Below, piece by piece: positions 55,547-64,000 of a stretch of 64,000 bases of DNA. The first letter of the stretch is position 1. Each line of letters starts with the position of its first letter. The translations under genes and the position numbers were made by a program. Where the stretch lies: contig NZ_JAPNLJ010000016.1 in NCBI RefSeq assembly GCF_026627445.1, forward strand, positions 62,001-126,000, in the 5' to 3' direction. The DNA comes from Streptomyces sp. H27-H1 (GTDB lineage Bacteria; Actinomycetota; Actinomycetes; Streptomycetales; Streptomycetaceae). Below the pieces are notes generated by a model that searched no databases, had not been told where the DNA came from, and saw nothing but the letters and a program-made list of their open reading frames with translations.

Positions 55547-58423
55547 ATGGGAGATCTGCTCGCCTTCGTACTGAGCGGTCTGGTGTCCGGCGCCCTGTAC
55601 GCACTGCTCGCCACCGGGCTGGTGCTGTCGTACTCGGCGTCCGGCCTGTTCAACTTCGCCCACGGGGCCACCGCCTACCTGTGCGCCCTCACCTTCTACG
55701 AACTGCACTCCGGGCTCGGCTGGCCTGCCGTCCCGGCGGCGCTGCTGGTGGTCCTCGTACTGGCACCCGGGCTCGGATGGGCGCTGGACCGGCTGATGTT
55801 CCGACGGCTCGCCCAGGTCGGTGAGACGGCGCAGATCGTGGCCACCATCGGCCTGTTGGTGGCCCTGCCGGCGGCCGGGCTGTGGACGGTGGAACTCCTG
55901 ACCGACGCGGGAGCGCCGCTCGAGCCGGCGGAGAACCAGTTCGGCCTGCCGGGGGTGGGGCCGAGCCCCGCGAAGTCCTGGCAGCTCACCGCCGACGTGG
56001 GCATCGACTCCGACCAGCTGATCACCTGGCTGGCCACGGCCGCGGTCGCCGTCGCCCTGTGGGTGCTGATGCGGCACACCCGGCTGGGGCTGCGGCTGCG
56101 GGCCGCCGTCGACAACCGCTCGCTCACCGAACTGCGCGGCATCGACGCCGACCGGCTGTCCTCCGTGGCGTGGATGATCGCCTCGGGACTGGCAGGGGTA
56201 CTGGCGACTCCACTGCTGGGGCTGTCCGCGCACGATTTCACGCTGTTCCTGTTCGTGTCGGCCACGGCTGCCGTGATCGGCCGGTTCGCCTCCGTACCGC
56301 TCGCCTTCGCGGGCGGGCTGGGGCTGGGCGTACTGCAGAACCTGGTCGTCGGCTACGCGTCCTTCGCCGATTCCATCACCGGGTTCAGGACGGCCGTGCC
56401 CTTCCTGATCCTCTTCGGGGGACTGCTGGTGCTCACCCGGCGGGCCCGGGCCGCCGGGACCGCCACCGTGGACGTGGCCTCGCCGGACCACCTGGCCGGG
56501 GCCTCCTGGGGGCGGCGGTGGGGAATGTGGGCCGTGCTCGGAGCCGGCCTGTGCCTCGCCTTCTACACCGTGACCACGCCGTTCTGGAGTGGACTCCTCG
56601 CCCAAGGTCTCGCGCTGGCCCTGGTGTTCATGTCCTTCACCGTAGTCACCGGGCTCGGCGCGATGGTGTCCCTGGCCCAGGGCACCTTCGTCACGGCGGC
56701 CGCACTGGTCGCCGGACTGCTGATGAGCCGCGGCTGGCCGTTCTTCGCGGCGCTGGCGGTCGGCACGTGCGTGGCCGCCCTGCTGGGAGCCCTGGTCGCA
56801 CTGCCCGCCCTACGGCTCGGCGGACGCTCCCTGGCGCTGGCGACGCTGGCACTGGCCTTCCTCGCGGACCAGGTGCTCTTCCAGATGCGGTGGCTGCGCA
56901 ACGGGGACGCCGGCTGGTCCGTCCCGCGCCCCGTCCTCGGGCCCGTGGACCTGTCCGACGACCGGGCGCTCGGGGTGGCGCTGGTCCTGCTGGTCGCGGC
57001 CGTCGCCGCCGGGCTGAGCGCGCTGCGGAACTCCCCCTCCGGCCGGGCGATGCTCGCCGTACGGTCGGCTCCCGCGGCCGCGATGGCCTCCGGGGTGTCC
57101 GTGCTGCGGACGAAGCTGCTGCTGTTCACCCTGTCGGCGGGACTGGCCGGGTTCGGAGGCGTGATGTATGCCTCGTACAACACCCGCATCACGGCTACGG
57201 ACTTCACGGCGATGACCGGACTGGTCTGGCTGGCCGTGGTCGTGGCGGCGGGGGTCCGGCGCCCGCAGTACGCAGTGGTGGCCGGGCTGGTCTTCGCCGT
57301 CGCCCCGAGACTCATGGCGGACTACGTGACGGAGTCGGCGCACCTGCCGGTGATCCTGTTCGGGCTGGCGGGGCTGGCGCTGGCCAATGACCCGGACGGG
57401 TATTGCGCGGCGGTGCCGGTGCGGATGGCGAAGCGACGGACGGCTTCGTCGGCCGGAGCCTCGGCCGGTGCCGGGACCTCGGCCGGAGGCGGTGCCTCAG
57501 CCGGGGCCGGAGCTGCGGCCGGAGCCGAGGTCGGAGCCTCGGCCGGGTCTGGAGCTGTGCCCTCGGGCGGAGCCGGTGGTTCGGGCGGAGCCGTGCCCCT
57601 GGCCGGGGCTGCCGGCGGAGTCGGTGCTTCGGCCGGGGCCGTTCCCGCGGCCAGGGCCGGCGGTGGGGGCGGGGTGGGGGAAAACCCCGCAGGGGCACCC
57701 CGAGGCGCCAGCATCGACTCCGCGCCCCGCGGGCCCGCGCTGGAGCTGTGTGGGGTCACCGCCGGGTATGACGGTGGGCTCGTGCTGCACGGGGTGGATC
57801 TGCTCGTGCGGAAGGGGGAGATCCTGGCGGTGCTCGGGCCCAACGGGGCCGGGAAGAGCACGGCGTGCCGGGTGGCGGCCGGGGCGTTGGCCGTTGCCGG
57901 CGGGACCGTTCGTGTCGGCGGCCGCGACGCCACCCGCGACGGGGCCGTGGGCCGCTCCCGCGCGGGGGTGCTGCTGGCGCCCGAGGGGCGGGGGATCTTC
58001 CCCTCGCTCAGCATCGAGGAGAACCTCGCCCTGTACCTCGGGGACGCGGACGAACGGGCCGCCGTCTACGACCGGTTCCCCCGGCTGCGCGAGCGTCGAG
58101 CGGTCCCCGCGGGGTCGTTGTCCGGCGGGGAGCAGCAGATGCTGGCCCTGGCACCGCTGTTGCAGAGGCCGCCCGGGGTGCTGATCGCGGACGAACCCTC
58201 GCTCGGGCTCGCTCCGCGCGTGGTGGACGAGGTGTACGGACTGCTCATGGAGCTCCGTGCCGCCGGTACCGCGCTACTGCTGGTGGAGGAGAAGGCGGCC
58301 GAGATCCTCGGAATCGCCGACACCGTCGCCTACCTCGCGCAGGGCCGGGTCTCCTGGTGCGGCCCGCGCTCCGAGGTGGAGGCGGACCGGCTGACCGAGG
58401 CCTATCTGGGGATGGCGACATGA
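55547..58423 (+). CDS. Fused LivH-LivM permease and LivF ATPase
   Basis: 958 residues. Residues about 1-290 form a LivH-type permease (start GDLLAFVLSGLVSGALYALLATG), about 300-620 a LivM-type permease (VTGLGAMVSLAQGTFVTAAAL; LVWLAVVVAAGVRRPQYAVV). A low-complexity Ala/Gly/Ser linker spans about 635-725. The C-terminal ATPase has Walker A GPNGAGKS (764-771), signature LSGGEQQ near 857 and Walker B VLIADEP near 880. Liv systems import branched-chain amino acids or related amides. Usually these are separate proteins, so the three-domain fusion is unusual. Confidence 0.9.
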   Translation: MGDLLAFVLSGLVSGALYALLATGLVLSYSASGLFNFAHGATAYLCALTFYELHSGLGWPAVPAALLVVLVLAPGLGWALDRLMFRRLAQVGETAQIVATIGLLVALPAAGLWTVELLTDAGAPLEPAENQFGLPGVGPSPAKSWQLTADVGIDSDQLITWLATAAVAVALWVLMRHTRLGLRLRAAVDNRSLTELRGIDADRLSSVAWMIASGLAGVLATPLLGLSAHDFTLFLFVSATAAVIGRFASVPLAFAGGLGLGVLQNLVVGYASFADSITGFRTAVPFLILFGGLLVLTRRARAAGTATVDVASPDHLAGASWGRRWGMWAVLGAGLCLAFYTVTTPFWSGLLAQGLALALVFMSFTVVTGLGAMVSLAQGTFVTAAALVAGLLMSRGWPFFAALAVGTCVAALLGALVALPALRLGGRSLALATLALAFLADQVLFQMRWLRNGDAGWSVPRPVLGPVDLSDDRALGVALVLLVAAVAAGLSALRNSPSGRAMLAVRSAPAAAMASGVSVLRTKLLLFTLSAGLAGFGGVMYASYNTRITATDFTAMTGLVWLAVVVAAGVRRPQYAVVAGLVFAVAPRLMADYVTESAHLPVILFGLAGLALANDPDGYCAAVPVRMAKRRTASSAGASAGAGTSAGGGASAGAGAAAGAEVGASAGSGAVPSGGAGGSGGAVPLAGAAGGVGASAGAVPAARAGGGGGVGENPAGAPRGASIDSAPRGPALELCGVTAGYDGGLVLHGVDLLVRKGEILAVLGPNGAGKSTACRVAAGALAVAGGTVRVGGRDATRDGAVGRSRAGVLLAPEGRGIFPSLSIEENLALYLGDADERAAVYDRFPRLRERRAVPAGSLSGGEQQMLALAPLLQRPPGVLIADEPSLGLAPRVVDEVYGLLMELRAAGTALLLVEEKAAEILGIADTVAYLAQGRVSWCGPRSEVEADRLTEAYLGMAT

Positions 58424-59193
58424 GCCGCAACGGTGAGCGCGTGCTGGAGGCGTCCGGGATCAGCGTCCGCTTCGGCGGGGTCAAGGCACTGACCGGGGTC
58501 GACCTCGGGATCCGGGCCGGCGAGGTGTGCGGGCTGATCGGGCCGAACGGGGCCGGGAAGACCACCCTGTTCGACGTTCTGTCCGGGATCCGTCGCCCCG
58601 ACCAGGGGCGGATGCTGCTCGACGGAGTGGACATCACCCGCCGCTCCCCCGTCTGGCGGGCCCGGCACGGCATGCGCCGGACCTTTCAGCGCCAGCAGCT
58701 GTTCGGGCAGCTCAGCGTCGCGGACAACGTCCTGGTCGCGCAGGAGTGGCGGGGCGGGGGCGGCGGTTTCGCCGCCGATCTGGTCGCCTCGCCGACCCGG
58801 CGCCGCCGGGAGCGGGAGCGGCGGGAGCGGGCCGCGCGGGTGCTGGCCGACTGCGGCATCGGCGCGCTCGGGGACTCGTACGCAGGCGGTCTGCCGGTGG
58901 GGCGGGCCCGGATGGTCGAGCTGGCCCGCGCCGTGGCCGACCCGCCCCGGGTGCTGCTCCTGGACGAGCCCGCTTCGGGCATGTCCGCGCCCGAACGCGA
59001 GCAGTTGGCGGCGGTCGTGCGCCGGCTCGCGGAGGAGGGCTGCGCGGTGCTGCTGGTCGAGCACAACGTCGCCTTCGTGATGGACCTCTGCACCCGGGTG
59101 GTCGTCCTGGACCTGGGAACCGTGCTCGCCGAGGGCACGGCCGCCGAGGTACGGGCCAACGCGCTGGTCCGGGAGGCATACCTGGGGGCGTAG
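58420..59193 (+). CDS. LivG-type branched-chain amino-acid ABC transporter ATPase
   Basis: 257 residues, ATG overlapping the fusion stop by four bases. Walker A GPNGAGKT (41-48), signature variant LPVGRARMVELARA (158-171), Walker B VLLLDEP (178-184), switch His near VEHNVAFV. Partner of the fused LivF domain, giving the two ATPases. The broken binding-protein gene upstream suggests the transporter lacks its own receptor in this lysogen. Confidence 0.92.
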   Translation: MSRNGERVLEASGISVRFGGVKALTGVDLGIRAGEVCGLIGPNGAGKTTLFDVLSGIRRPDQGRMLLDGVDITRRSPVWRARHGMRRTFQRQQLFGQLSVADNVLVAQEWRGGGGGFAADLVASPTRRRRERERRERAARVLADCGIGALGDSYAGGLPVGRARMVELARAVADPPRVLLLDEPASGMSAPEREQLAAVVRRLAEEGCAVLLVEHNVAFVMDLCTRVVVLDLGTVLAEGTAAEVRANALVREAYLGA

Positions 59194-59284
59194 GGCCTGT
59201 CCTCCGTATCCGGCGGAGCGTTCCGGCCAGGAGAAGCGGACGCGGTGGTCCGGGCCACCGATCCTTCCGTCAGCGGTGAACCCC

Positions 59285-59315
59285 CCGCAGCCCGTGCCGC
59301 ACGCAGGGGCTGCGG
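59285..59315 (+). terminator. Hairpin after livG
   Basis: CCGCAGCCC (59,285-59,293) and GGGCTGCGG (59,307-59,315) form a 9-bp perfect stem with a 13-nt loop, about 90 bases after livG. No U tract. Confidence 0.5.
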
Positions 59316-59680
59316 CCGAGCATGCCGGTCCCGCTGCCCCCTCCTTGCACCTGTCACCGACAGGCGGGTCCGCCGCCCTCGCGCCGGCCGGGGCCAGCGC
59401 GGCGTGCAACTGCAGCCGCCGCAGGGCGGGCGGGGCACGGCGGCGCCGGCCAGGACCGTGGAGGCCGTGGGCCCCGCCGACGCAACGCATTGGCGTACCG
59501 GCAGGCCGACGGGGGACCGCCCTCCCGTCCACTCCCGTCCCCGCCCGTTCCCGGCGTGCCGATTCACTCGTACGGCGGGAATAGGCCAGGCGGGAGTCCG
59601 GTTGTCGCCGGTCGTACGGACAGCAGCGCCCGTACCGGCAGTCAGCACTCGCACAGCGACGACCAGAGGGAACGACCGAC
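59316..59680. other. Non-coding spacer before aldo/keto reductase gene
   Basis: Open frames on both strands here have atypical composition, lack ribosome sites and run into neighbours, so I see no gene. The last 40 bases carry the leader of the downstream gene, with a GAGGGAACG site. Confidence 0.55.
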
Positions 59681-60529
59681 GTGAACCAGGTCCCCGGGAT
59701 CAAGCTCAACAACGGCACGCTCATGCCCCAGCTCGGGTACGGCGTCTGGCAAGTTCCGGACGCCGAGGCGGAGCAGGCCGTCCGGACCGCGTTGGAGGCG
59801 GGTTACCGCAGCATCGACACGGCCGCCATCTACGGCAACGAGGAGGGAACCGGCAAGGCCATCGCCACCGCCGGGGTACCGCGCGAGGAGCTCTTCGTCA
59901 CCACCAAGCTGTGGAACGGGAAGTCCGAGACCTGGGGCCGGGACAACGTGCTGCGTGAGTTCGACGCCTCGCTCGCCAAGCTCGGCCTCGAAGAGGTCGA
60001 CCTGTACCTGATCCACTGGCCGCGTCCGATGCGCGAGGACTTCGTGGCCATCTGGAAGGCCTTCGAGGAGATCGCCGTGAGCGGCCGTGCCAAGGCCGTC
60101 GGCGTGTCCAACTTCCGCCCGGCCGACCTGGAGCGGCTCGGCGCCGAGAGCTCCCTGGTCCCGGCCGTGAACCAGATCGAGCTGCACCCGCTGCTTCCCC
60201 AGACCGAGCTGCGCGCCCTGCACGCGCGCCTGGGCATCGCCACCGAGGCCTGGTCCCCGCTGGGTCAGGGCAAGGAGCTCCTCACCCTGCCCGCCGTCAC
60301 CGCGATCGCGCAGAAGCACGGCCGCTCGGCGGCGCAGGTGGTGCTGCGCTGGCACCTGCAGCTCGGCAACGTCGTGATCCCCAAGTCCGTCACCCCCGCG
60401 CGGGTCCGGGAGAACCTGGACGTCTTCGGCTTCGAGCTGGACGCCGCCGACATCGCCGCGCTGGACGCCCTGGGCGCGGACGGGGCGGGCCGCCGGATCG
60501 GTCCCGACCCGGCCGAGTTCGACTTCTGA
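59681..60529 (+). CDS. Aldo/keto reductase
   Basis: 282 residues, GTG start. NADPH-dependent aldo/keto reductase barrel with full catalytic tetrad Asp46, Tyr51, Lys76, His112 (DTAAIYGNE, TTKLW, LIHWP). The C-terminal cofactor motif IPKSVTPARVRENLDVF is present. Related to 2,5-diketo-D-gluconate reductases. Reduces carbonyls in the cytosol; substrate unknown. Confidence 0.93.
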   Translation: MNQVPGIKLNNGTLMPQLGYGVWQVPDAEAEQAVRTALEAGYRSIDTAAIYGNEEGTGKAIATAGVPREELFVTTKLWNGKSETWGRDNVLREFDASLAKLGLEEVDLYLIHWPRPMREDFVAIWKAFEEIAVSGRAKAVGVSNFRPADLERLGAESSLVPAVNQIELHPLLPQTELRALHARLGIATEAWSPLGQGKELLTLPAVTAIAQKHGRSAAQVVLRWHLQLGNVVIPKSVTPARVRENLDVFGFELDAADIAALDALGADGAGRRIGPDPAEFDF

Positions 60530-60536
60530 GCCCCGG

Positions 60537-60965
60537 ATGACAGGTACGAGTGCGCCCGACGGCGTGTACCGGATCCGCAATGCCGCGAGCGGGCTGCTGC
60601 TCCAGGTCGAGAGCGGCAACCGGGTCGGTGTCGGGCCGGACGGCGAGCCTGCCGGGGCCCGGCGGTGGGAGATCACTCCGGTGCACAGCGGCGGCGGGAT
60701 CTTCCACCTGGTCAGCGTCCACAACGGCAAGCGGCTCGATGTCGCGAACGCGTCGACCGAGAGCGGTACCCGGGTCCAGGTCTGGAAGGCGAACGCCTTC
60801 GGGGCGCAGGAGTGGGTGGTGGAGGAGCACCTCGACGACCCCGGCGTGGTCTCGCTGATCGCGGCCATCAGCGGTCTGCCGCTGGAGGCGGACGCGGAGG
60901 GCCGGGCCCGTCAGTGCGAGGACACCGACTCCCCCGCGCAGTGGTGGCGGCTGGAGCCCGTCTGA
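60537..60965 (+). CDS. Ricin-type beta-trefoil lectin domain protein
   Basis: 142 residues, a single RICIN-like beta-trefoil. Repeats are visible: GVYRIRNAASGLLLQVE, FHLVSVHNGKRLDVANAST, WKANAFGAQEWVVEEH. No signal peptide, so it may act inside the cell or be a stand-alone sugar-binding module. Eight bases after the reductase and probably co-transcribed. Confidence 0.82.
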   Translation: MTGTSAPDGVYRIRNAASGLLLQVESGNRVGVGPDGEPAGARRWEITPVHSGGGIFHLVSVHNGKRLDVANASTESGTRVQVWKANAFGAQEWVVEEHLDDPGVVSLIAAISGLPLEADAEGRARQCEDTDSPAQWWRLEPV

Positions 60966-60995
60966 CGGGCGGGGCGGGGGCCCCTGCCCGGCCCG

Positions 60996-61760
60996 TCAGT
61001 CCCGTACGAAGCCGCGCAGCCGGTACGTGGGCTCCGCGCGCGGGGTGTCCGGTCCGGGCAGGAGTTCCAGCCGGTCCACGAGCTCGCGCGGGGTGATCCC
61101 GCGCGGGTGGACCCGGGAGGCGTACCGCCCGGCGAGCAGCGCGGCAGCCGCCCCGAGCGGGGTGCGGCCCTGGCCGTGGCCGGTGAACAGGGCTTCGCCG
61201 GCGGGGTGCAGGCCAGCCCCGGCAGCGTGGGCGGTGACGGATTGCGCGGAGTCGGCGGGGGTGGCGGTGAGGTGCTCGGCGAGCACCTCGTCGATATCGC
61301 TGCCGACGTCGTGCGCGGAGTCCTTGTCGACGGTGGTGACGAACACCCCGCCGGGCCGCAGCACCCGCCCGGCCTCGGAGATCACGGCGGCCACCAGGCC
61401 CGGGGAGCGCAGCAGGTGCAGCAGCCAGACGGCGCTGACCGCGTCGAGCGAGCCCGAGCGGACCGGGAGCCGGGCCCCGGAGGCGAGGAGCACCGGGATC
61501 CCCCGGGAGCGCGCCATGGCGGCCATCCCGTAGGAGGTGTCCGCGCCGAAGACGTGCAGCCCGGGGCGGGCAGCGGCGATGCGGGTGGTGACGATGCCCG
61601 TGCCGCAGCCGAGGTCGAGCAGGGTGGCGGCGGCCGGCGGGAGCAGGCCGAGGACCGCCGCGGCGGCGGCCTCGGCGCGCGGTGTCCCGCCGCGGGTGGC
61701 GTCGTAGGCCTCGGCTTCGGCGTCGTAGTCGAGGAGCGGTTTCTGCGGCGGCGTGGGCAC
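60996..61760 (-). CDS. Class I SAM-dependent methyltransferase
   Basis: 254 residues. Motif I LLDLGCGTG (47-55), acidic GADTSYGM, post-motif VWLLHLLRSPGLVAAVI and AGRVLRPGGVFVTTV follow the usual order. Resembles small-molecule (UbiE/COQ5-like) methyltransferases. Substrate unknown. Convergent with the lectin gene; a GC-rich imperfect hairpin fills the 30-bp gap. Confidence 0.88.
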   Translation of the reverse strand: MPTPPQKPLLDYDAEAEAYDATRGGTPRAEAAAAAVLGLLPPAAATLLDLGCGTGIVTTRIAAARPGLHVFGADTSYGMAAMARSRGIPVLLASGARLPVRSGSLDAVSAVWLLHLLRSPGLVAAVISEAGRVLRPGGVFVTTVDKDSAHDVGSDIDEVLAEHLTATPADSAQSVTAHAAGAGLHPAGEALFTGHGQGRTPLGAAAALLAGRYASRVHPRGITPRELVDRLELLPGPDTPRAEPTYRLRGFVRD

Positions 61761-61783
61761 GGGTATCGGTGGTACTTCCGGTA

Positions 61784-62089
61784 TCAGGCGGCGCCGTGGG
61801 CGGGGGCCAGGGATTCGACGCGCTCGGCGAGGGTGAAGTCGGCGGCGGTGACGGAGTCCGCGGCGTCGTGGGTGTTCACGGAGAGGCGGACGGTGTTGTA
61901 GCCGAGGGTGAGGTCGGAGTGGTGGTTCAACTCCTCCTGCACGCTGGCGATGTGGGCGACCAGCGCGCTCGCCGCGAAGTGGCTGCCCAGCCGGTAGGTG
62001 CGGATGATGCGGTCGTCCTCGAAGGCCCAGCCGGGAAGTTCCCGCAGCCGGTCCTCGATCTCCTTCTGCGAAAGCGGCTCTCTCGACAT
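61784..62089 (-). CDS. Pterin-4a-carbinolamine dehydratase
   Basis: 101 residues from ATG 62,089 (AAGGAG site). Contains the PCD core HHSDLTLGYNTVRLSVNTH (56-74) with conserved His residues. Dehydrates 4a-hydroxytetrahydropterin in pterin recycling, or acts in related folate/molybdopterin chemistry. Precedes and probably shares a transcript with the methyltransferase gene. Longer upstream frame is not supported. Confidence 0.92.
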   Translation of the reverse strand: MSREPLSQKEIEDRLRELPGWAFEDDRIIRTYRLGSHFAASALVAHIASVQEELNHHSDLTLGYNTVRLSVNTHDAADSVTAADFTLAERVESLAPAHGAA

Positions 62090-62306
62090 CCGCAGGCTCC
62101 TTCCCCGTACGCGACTGCCCGATTGATCTGACGTGAGGTCAAGGTTCGCACAGCCAGGGCCGGAGGGAAGGTTTCGCGCCATAGTGCGTGCGGGTGCTTC
62201 CGCGCCTTCCGTGGCCACCGCGCCGCCCCTATGCTCCTGCGCCGGACGTGACTGTTACCGCCGGTAATAGCCGAGCGGTGCAGCCGGGCATCGAGGGAGC
62301 ATCATC
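62090..62306. promoter_or_regulatory. Divergent promoter region
   Basis: 217 bp between the leftward dehydratase gene and the rightward oxidoreductase gene, with no gene seen. TTGATCTGACGTGAGGTCAAGG (shortened: TTGATC and GAGGTCA) includes a TGACGTGAGGTCA imperfect palindrome that may be an operator. Confidence 0.4.
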
Positions 62307-64000
62307 GTGACGCGCACAGGAAACTCCAGGCGCACCTTCATGGCGGGGGCCGCCGCCACCGCGGGCGCGTTATCGGCTGCCGGGAGCCTCCCGGCCGCGG
62401 CCGCCACCGCACCCGCCGCCGGACCGGTCGCGGCCGGGCAGCCCGGCCGCGTGGCCGTCCTCGGCGGCGGGGTCGCCGGCCTCACCGCCGCGCACGAGCT
62501 GGCCGAACGCGGCTACGCCGTCACCGTCTACGAGCGCCGGGCACTCGGCGGCAAGGCCCGCAGCATGGACGTGCCCGGCAGCGCCCGGGGCGGCCGCCGC
62601 CCGCTCCCCGCCGAACACGGCTTCCGCTTCATCCCGGGGATTTACCACAACCTGCCGGACACCATGCGGCGCATCCCCTTCCCCGGCAACGCGAACGGGG
62701 TCTGGGACAACCTGACCGCCCCGCGCGAGATGATGTTCGCCCGGTCGGCGGGACGCGAGGACCTGCGCGCCCCCATCCCCTGGCCGGACCACTCCCCCGC
62801 CGAGCTGACCCCCGACGAGCTGCGCCGGGCCCTCACCGGCATCCTCCAGTCGCTGGTCCGCCTGCCGCTCCACGAGACGGCGTACTTCGTCGACCGTGCC
62901 CTGGTCTTCCTGACCAGTTGCGACGAGCGGCGCGACGAGCAGTGGGAGCGCACCCCGTGGTGGGAGTTCACCCGGGCCGCGCGGATGTCGAGCGAGTACC
63001 AGCGGATCCTCGCCATCGGCATCACCCGCAACATCGTGGCCACCAAGGCCGAGGAGGCCTCGACCCGTACCGTCGGCACGCTCGGCGAGGCCTTCGTGTT
63101 CAACCTGCTGGGGCGTGGCGCCGACGGCCCGCCGGACCGGATCCTGAACCTGCCCACCAACGAGGCGTGGATCGACCCGTGGGAGACCCATCTGCGTTCG
63201 CTGGGCGTGGAGTTCAAGATCGGGTGGACGGTGCGCGAGGTCCGGTACGGGGACGGCCGCGTCAGCGGGGTCCTCATCGAGGACCCGGCCGGAGCCGTCC
63301 AGAGCGTCACCGCCGACCACTACGTCAGCGCACTGCCCGTCGAACACGCCCGCCGCACCTGGAGCCCGGCGCTGCGCGCCGCCGATCCGATGCTCGGGCG
63401 GTGCGACCTGCTGCAGACCGACTGGATGACCGGCATCCAGTTCTACCTGACCGAGCGCGCCCCCCTCGTGCACGGCCACTTCAACTGCATCGACTCGCCC
63501 TGGTCGCTGACGGCGATCCAGCAGGCCGAGCACTGGCCCGCACGGGACTTCCCCGCCTCCTACGGGGACGGTACGGCCGTGGACTGCCTGTCGGTGGACA
63601 TCTCCGAATGGGACAAGCCGGGGATCCTCTACGGGAAGACGGCCAAGCAGTGCACCCGCGAGGAGATCGCCCGTGAGGTCTGGGCGCAGCTGAAGGCCTC
63701 ACTGAACGACACCGGGAAGACCCCGCTGTCGGACGGGAAGCTGCACTCGTGGTACCTGGACCCGGGGGTGGACGGCACCGGCACTCCGCATCCGACCAAC
63801 CAGGACCAGCTGCTGATCCACCCGACCGGAACCTTCCACAACCGGCCGAGCGCCGGCACCCGGATCCCGAACTTCTTCCTCAGCGGGGACTACGTGTCCG
63901 TCGACATCGACCTCGCGACGATGGAGGGGGCCAACGCCTCGGCGAGAGCTGCGGTCAACTCCCTGCTGGACAGGGACGGTTCGAAGGCCTCGCGGTGTGC
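62307..64000 (+). CDS. Tat-exported FAD-dependent oxidoreductase (partial)
   Basis: Start GTG 62,307 (GAGGGAGC site); runs open past the window end, so about 564 residues are seen. Twin-arginine signal with SRRTFMAG (Arg8-Arg9) then an Ala-rich stretch. FAD-binding VAVLGGGVAGLTAAHELAERG (49-69, shortened) and VYERR follow. The C-terminal FLSGDYVSVDIDLATMEGANAS is the second FAD motif. Resembles phytoene-desaturase/hydroxysqualene dehydroxylase-like amine oxidases. Substrate unknown. Confidence 0.88.
   Translation, partial: MTRTGNSRRTFMAGAAATAGALSAAGSLPAAAATAPAAGPVAAGQPGRVAVLGGGVAGLTAAHELAERGYAVTVYERRALGGKARSMDVPGSARGGRRPLPAEHGFRFIPGIYHNLPDTMRRIPFPGNANGVWDNLTAPREMMFARSAGREDLRAPIPWPDHSPAELTPDELRRALTGILQSLVRLPLHETAYFVDRALVFLTSCDERRDEQWERTPWWEFTRAARMSSEYQRILAIGITRNIVATKAEEASTRTVGTLGEAFVFNLLGRGADGPPDRILNLPTNEAWIDPWETHLRSLGVEFKIGWTVREVRYGDGRVSGVLIEDPAGAVQSVTADHYVSALPVEHARRTWSPALRAADPMLGRCDLLQTDWMTGIQFYLTERAPLVHGHFNCIDSPWSLTAIQQAEHWPARDFPASYGDGTAVDCLSVDISEWDKPGILYGKTAKQCTREEIAREVWAQLKASLNDTGKTPLSDGKLHSWYLDPGVDGTGTPHPTNQDQLLIHPTGTFHNRPSAGTRIPNFFLSGDYVSVDIDLATMEGANASARAAVNSLLDRDGSKASRC

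Noticed and set aside
59245..59958. Plus-strand frame between livG and the aldo/keto reductase
   Set aside because: It runs deep into the reductase gene in another frame, with no ribosome site and Arg/Gly/Pro shadow composition.

Overview
The window is GC-rich actinobacterial DNA, almost certainly Streptomyces: GTG starts and AGGAGG-type ribosome sites are common, the proteins are rich in Ala/Arg/Gly, and the mobile-element genes resemble those of Streptomyces phages and integrative elements. About 1-55,270 is one siphovirus-type prophage, oriented so that nearly everything reads leftward (minus strand). Its integrase end is at the right. Its left end is not in the window. About 55,270-64,000 is host chromosome.

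Late region (right to left, about 24,140 down to 1,379): HNH endonuclease, terminase small and large subunits, SPP1-type portal, MuF-like head protein, scaffold, HK97-fold major capsid, head-tail connectors, tail tube, tail assembly chaperones G/GT joined by a -1 frameshift at a CCCTTTC heptamer, a 1589-residue tape measure protein, Dit, three tail-tip proteins, then lysis (amidase endolysin, holin, two small membrane proteins, one collagen-like). A small serine recombinase with repeated TTGATGAAC motifs upstream lies at the left edge. Two receptor-binding-type genes (a collagen-like fibre and a beta-helix spike) lie upstream of the terminase instead of beside the tail tip.

Middle region (36,983 down to 28,432): a block that looks like the transfer module of a Streptomyces conjugative plasmid or AICE. 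It has a GntR/HutC (Kor-like) regulator divergent from a leftward operon with a Xis-like HTH protein, small Spd-like proteins, a DUF2637-type membrane protein, and a TraB/FtsK-like hexameric DNA translocase with N-terminal membrane segments and a C-terminal winged helix. An intergenic gap in it carries three CCGGGTC motifs, a possible TraB-recognition (clt) cluster. I see no relaxase or AICE Rep gene.

Early region (52,690 down to 37,036): a Cro-like XRE protein, many small zinc-ribbon and unknown proteins, a RecE-like nuclease with a Sak4-like ATPase, two cytosine-C5 methyltransferases, a DnaB helicase with an O-like replication protein whose gene contains five palindromic iterons (the likely phage origin), a PD-(D/E)XK nuclease and a LuxR-type HTH protein. 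A divergent XRE repressor, a small Cys-rich protein and a tyrosine integrase read rightward at 52,867-55,192.

Host region: just right of the integrase is the 3' end of a branched-chain amino-acid ABC transporter binding-protein gene. The prophage therefore appears to have split that gene. Next come a fused LivH-LivM-LivF protein and LivG, then an aldo/keto reductase, a ricin-type lectin, a SAM methyltransferase, a pterin carbinolamine dehydratase, and a Tat-exported FAD oxidoreductase cut by the window end.
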